From Cronobacter turicensis z3032 (GTDB taxonomy: Bacteria > Pseudomonadota > Gammaproteobacteria > Enterobacterales > Enterobacteriaceae), in assembly GCA_000027065.2 (NCBI GenBank), contig FN543093.2, positions 4,034,074 to 4,098,073 on the forward strand: 64,000 nt of DNA. The letters are read 5' to 3'. The notes beneath the pieces are model-generated. The model ran no database searches and was not told where the DNA came from. It saw only the letters and a list, made by a program, of their open reading frames with translations. Positions 61,369 to 64,000 of the stretch are shown in pieces (position 1 is the stretch's first letter; each line of letters starts with the position of its first letter). A program made the position numbers and the translations under genes.

Positions 61369-62475
61369 TTACGCCAGTTGACGCAACATACGCCGCAGCG
61401 GTTCGGCGGCCCCCCACAGGAGCTGATCGCCGACGGTAAACGCCGAGAGATATTCCGGCCCCATGTTGAGCTTACGCAGTCGCCCAACCGGCGTGCTCAG
61501 CGTGCCGGTGACCGCCGCCGGCGTTAATTCACGCACGGTGATGTCGCGGTCGTTCGGCACCACTTTTACCCAGTCGTTATGGCCCGCCAGCAGCGATTCG
61601 ATAGTCGCAAGCGACACATCTTTTTTCAGCTTGAGCGTAAACGCCTGGCTGTGACAGCGCAGCGCGCCGATACGCACGCACAGACCGTCTACCGGAATGG
61701 TGGACGCGGTGCCGAGAATTTTGTTGGTCTCCGCCTGGCCTTTCCACTCTTCACGGCTCTGGCCGTTATCGAGCTGCTTGTCGATCCACGGGATAAGCCC
61801 GCCCGCCAGCGGTACGCCGAAATTATCGACCGGCAAGTCGCCGCTGCGGGTAAGCGCCGTGACTTTGCGTTCGATATCCAGGATAGCGGAGGCCGGCTCG
61901 GCGAGTTCCGCCGCGACGTGCTGTTGCAGCAGGCCCATCTGGGTCAGCAGTTCGCGCATATGGCGCGCGCCGCCGCCGGAGGCCGCCTGATAGGTCGCCA
62001 CAGACGCCCACTCCACCAGGTTTTCCGCGAACAGACCGCCCAGCGACATCAGCATCAGGCTGACGGTGCAGTTGCCGCCGACAAAGGTTTTCACGCCTTT
62101 ATTCAGCCCATCGGCGATCACATGCTGGTTCACCGGGTCGAGGATGATAATGGCGTCGTCTTTCATGCGCAGCGAAGAGGCCGCATCAATCCAGTAGCCC
62201 TGCCAGCCGCTTTCACGAAGCTTTGGATAGATTTCGTTGGTATAATCGCCGCCCTGGCAGGTCACGATGATGTCCAGCGCCTTCAGCGCTTCAAGATTGT
62301 AAGCGTCCTGAAGCGTGCCGCCGCCCTGCGCGCCAAAGGCGGGCGCCGGCTGGCCGAGCTGGGAAGTAGAGAAAAAGACAGGACGAATGGCGTCAAAATC
62401 GCGCTCTTCCACCATGCGTTGCATGAGTACAGAGCCGACCATACCGCGCCAGCCGATAAAACCAACATTTTTCAT
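61369..62475 (-). CDS. asd: Aspartate-semialdehyde dehydrogenase Asd
   Basis: Asd makes aspartate semialdehyde, the branch point to lysine, diaminopimelate, methionine and threonine. The 368-residue protein begins MKNVGFIGWRGMVGSVLMQR (NADP fold) and has the catalytic Cys136 in FVGGNCTVSLMLMSLGG and the His in RCHSQAFTLKLKK. The inner ATG matches the family. Gene order asd-glgB is the classical arrangement. Confidence 0.97.
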   Translation of the reverse strand: MKNVGFIGWRGMVGSVLMQRMVEERDFDAIRPVFFSTSQLGQPAPAFGAQGGGTLQDAYNLEALKALDIIVTCQGGDYTNEIYPKLRESGWQGYWIDAASSLRMKDDAIIILDPVNQHVIADGLNKGVKTFVGGNCTVSLMLMSLGGLFAENLVEWASVATYQAASGGGARHMRELLTQMGLLQQHVAAELAEPASAILDIERKVTALTRSGDLPVDNFGVPLAGGLIPWIDKQLDNGQSREEWKGQAETNKILGTASTIPVDGLCVRIGALRCHSQAFTLKLKKDVSLATIESLLAGHNDWVKVVPNDRDITVRELTPAAVTGTLSTPVGRLRKLNMGPEYLSAFTVGDQLLWGAAEPLRRMLRQLA

Positions 62476-62643
62476 AACCCGTGTTCCTGCGAGATGTGCT
62501 TTGTGTGCGTGACGGGAGAGCCCCGGAGATACTTTCACCATACAAAATGCAGCTAAAGTGGCAAGTGAAATTAATCAATGATCGCCTGAACATCAGAAAC
62601 AGAGCTAATCAGGCGTCACGTTTACCGTTATCAGGACTCTTTC

Positions 62644-63237
62644 ATGAATGACATTCTCTCCGCCGCCGTCCTGCTGATCCTGATTATGGATCCGCTGGGC
62701 AACCTGCCGATTTTCATGTCGGTGCTCAAGCATACCGAGCCGAAACGCCGTCGGGCGATTATGGTGCGCGAGCTGTTTATCGCGCTGCTGCTGATGCTTA
62801 TCTTCCTGTTTGCGGGCGAGAACATCCTGGCGTTCCTGAATCTGCGCGCCGAGACCGTCTCTATTTCCGGCGGCATTATTCTGTTCCTTATCGCCATCAA
62901 GATGATTTTCCCAAGCCAGGAAGGCAACAGTACCGGTCTGCCTGCGGGTGAGGAGCCGTTTATCGTGCCGCTGGCGATTCCGCTGGTCGCAGGCCCCACG
63001 CTGCTTGCGACCCTGATGCTGCTGTCGCACCAGTATCCGAACCAGATGGGGCATCTGGTCATCGCGCTGCTGCTCGCCTGGGGCGGCACGTTTGTTATCC
63101 TGTTGCAGTCTTCGCTCTTTTTACGGCTGCTCGGCGAGAAAGGCGTCAACGCGCTGGAGCGCCTGATGGGGCTGGTGCTGGTGATGCTCGCCACCCAGAT
63201 GTTCCTGGACGGGATTCGGGCGTGGATGAAGGGATAG
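62644..63237 (+). CDS. yhgN: MarC-family inner-membrane protein YhgN
   Basis: A 197-residue protein with six probable membrane helices (LLILIMDPLGNLPIFM; LFIALLLMLIFLFAG; SGGIILFLIAIKMIF; LLLAWGGTFVILLQS; LMGLVLVMLATQMFL). It matches K-12 YhgN in length and opening; the family function is unproven. It is divergent from asd and followed by a terminator. Confidence 0.93.
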   Translation: MNDILSAAVLLILIMDPLGNLPIFMSVLKHTEPKRRRAIMVRELFIALLLMLIFLFAGENILAFLNLRAETVSISGGIILFLIAIKMIFPSQEGNSTGLPAGEEPFIVPLAIPLVAGPTLLATLMLLSHQYPNQMGHLVIALLLAWGGTFVILLQSSLFLRLLGEKGVNALERLMGLVLVMLATQMFLDGIRAWMKG

Positions 63238-63238
63238 G

Positions 63239-63269
63239 AAAAAGGGCTTCCGACGGGAAGCCCTTTTTG
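63239..63269 (+). terminator. yhgN terminator
   Basis: AAAAAGGGCTTC and GAAGCCCTTTTT with a short loop, right after the stop. The composition becomes AT-rich just beyond it. Confidence 0.9.
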
Positions 63270-63456
63270 ACGTTTAACAGCTTACGCCAGACGACCATCT
63301 ACCGAGTATTAATCTCGACTAACCCTCTATTAATAGCACCCAAAACCTGAACTACGCCTCTTTTTAAAAGCATGTTGTTTGTTATTTTTCACGTACCGGT
63401 TTATAGCAACTGCAATAGGCATCGGTAAAACTATATTCATTAAAAGGGATTATTAA
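63270..63456. other. AT-rich stretch beyond yhgN, no gene seen
   Basis: This stretch is visibly richer in A and T than the preceding 63 kb. I found no RNA gene, direct repeat or attachment site in it. It probably marks the edge of an accessory region. Confidence 0.4.
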
Positions 63457-64000
63457 ATGGATGAATGAAACCTTGCTGCATGTGCCTCAATTTCCAAATC
63501 ACCTTCATGGGGAGTGACAGACATTTTTAAATGGAAGTTATTACCAAGAAAATTTGGTGGTGGCATAAGATACATACAGAAATTTAAAGATTCATGGGTT
63601 ATTCATAATAAACTACTTATAAGAATGTCTGCAACGCAGTATCATTTGCTTGCGGAGTTCCTGGCTGGCGTATGTTGGATTGAAGTAGGCGGAGATCCTA
63701 ATTTTATAGATAGAGTGGCCTTCGAAGTAAGAACCTTTGACTGGAGTGGGCCTGACATTTTTGACAGATATCTAACCATCACCAGTCCACCGGAGAAAAC
63801 TTCAGTTGGATTCGTAAGCATACAACTGCGTACTGCGGCGAAAACAATGGGCATAGACCCTTCAACCATGAGCACGACACAGTGGCGCCAGTTGTCAAAC
63901 TGCCTTGAAAAAGATGCCTATAATATCAGCCTGGTTGCCAGGCACCTTCGGCAGTTAGCTGATTATGATAAATTTACGCAAACCTTAAAAAAGGAAGATA
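63457..64000 (+). pseudogene. Interrupted or misread gene running off the window, lysozyme/transglycosylase-like pattern
   Basis: The frame starting at ATG 63457, behind a fair ribosome site (aaaaggga), reads M-D-E and then TGA (63466-63468), but stays open from there to the last base, 177 codons. If the TGA were TGG the reading would continue. Other possible starts are GTG 63514 and ATG 63625. The later part (TSVGFVSIQLRTAAKTMGID ... NISLVARHLRQLADYD) resembles the S-x-G-x-x-Q-x-x-x-x-TA and N-I-x-x-A-x-x-L rhythm of lytic transglycosylases and related muramidases; VAFEVR may hold the Glu. The C-terminus is outside the window. Whether it is broken or only has a later start cannot be decided here. 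Confidence 0.45.

Noticed and set aside
63466..63468. Selenocysteine reading of the TGA at codon 4 of the last frame
   Set aside because: I see no convincing SECIS-like hairpin directly after the TGA, and the family suggested by the sequence is not a selenoprotein family.
1..64000. CRISPR arrays, tRNA or rRNA genes, insertion sequences
   Set aside because: I looked for regularly spaced repeats, tRNA-like ends and transposase motifs and found none that I could support.

Overview
The window is a GC-rich enterobacterial chromosome segment, dense in genes and without rRNA, tRNA, CRISPR or IS elements that I can see. Almost every protein has a close counterpart in E. coli K-12 and the order follows the trpS-dam-aroK-mrcA-pckA-ompR-feo-bioH-mal-glp-glg-asd stretch of that chromosome. 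The content that differs (frl genes beside trpS, a cspA-type gene between nfuA and malQ, a diguanylate cyclase between glpD and glgP) fits Cronobacter or a close relative such as Franconibacter or Siccibacter. The genus is an inference from gene order and recall; the family is secure.

Layout. 1-3.6 kb: fructoselysine catabolism (end of frlA, then frlBCD and the regulator frlR), followed by the small lipoprotein yhfL. 4-10.5 kb, minus strand: trpS-gph-rpe-dam-damX-aroB-aroK. 10.7-14.1 kb, minus strand: hofQPONM, the ComE/Pil-like DNA-uptake cluster, divergent from mrcA (PBP1a). 16.9-25.8 kb: nudE, igaA, yrfG-hslR-hslO, yhgE and pckA. 25.8-31.1 kb: envZ-ompR divergent from greB and tex (yhgF). 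31.7-34.5 kb: feoABC for ferrous iron uptake. 34.6-37.4 kb: a secreted DUF1471 protein, bioH, gntX, nfuA and a cold-shock protein with a cspA-like leader. 37.7-45.5 kb: malQ-malP divergent from their activator malT. 45.7-49.4 kb: glpR-glpG-glpE divergent from glpD. 49.6-51.6 kb: a membrane diguanylate cyclase and an unknown membrane protein. 51.6-62.5 kb: glgP-A-C-X-B and asd. 62.6-63.2 kb: yhgN. After 63.27 kb the sequence becomes clearly AT-richer and holds an open frame that leaves the window, probably the edge of an accessory region.

Much of the window concerns carbon handling: maltodextrin use (malQPT), glycogen synthesis and breakdown (glgBXCAP), glycerol-3-phosphate oxidation (glpD/R), gluconeogenesis (pckA) and Amadori-product use (frl). 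CRP-like sites lie upstream of malT, glpD and pckA, and tandem GlpR operators lie before glpD.

The most notable observation is GlpG. It is exactly as long as the E. coli rhomboid protease (276 residues, aligned without gaps), but the catalytic Ser201 is Gly, the catalytic His254 is Leu and His150 is Ser, so it looks like a catalytically dead rhomboid kept in its normal operon. Other points are a paired dispersed repeat at two loci, an orphan terminator upstream of feoA, a diguanylate cyclase without an inhibitory site, and the 3'-end open frame with a TGA at codon 4 and a lysozyme-like sequence pattern.
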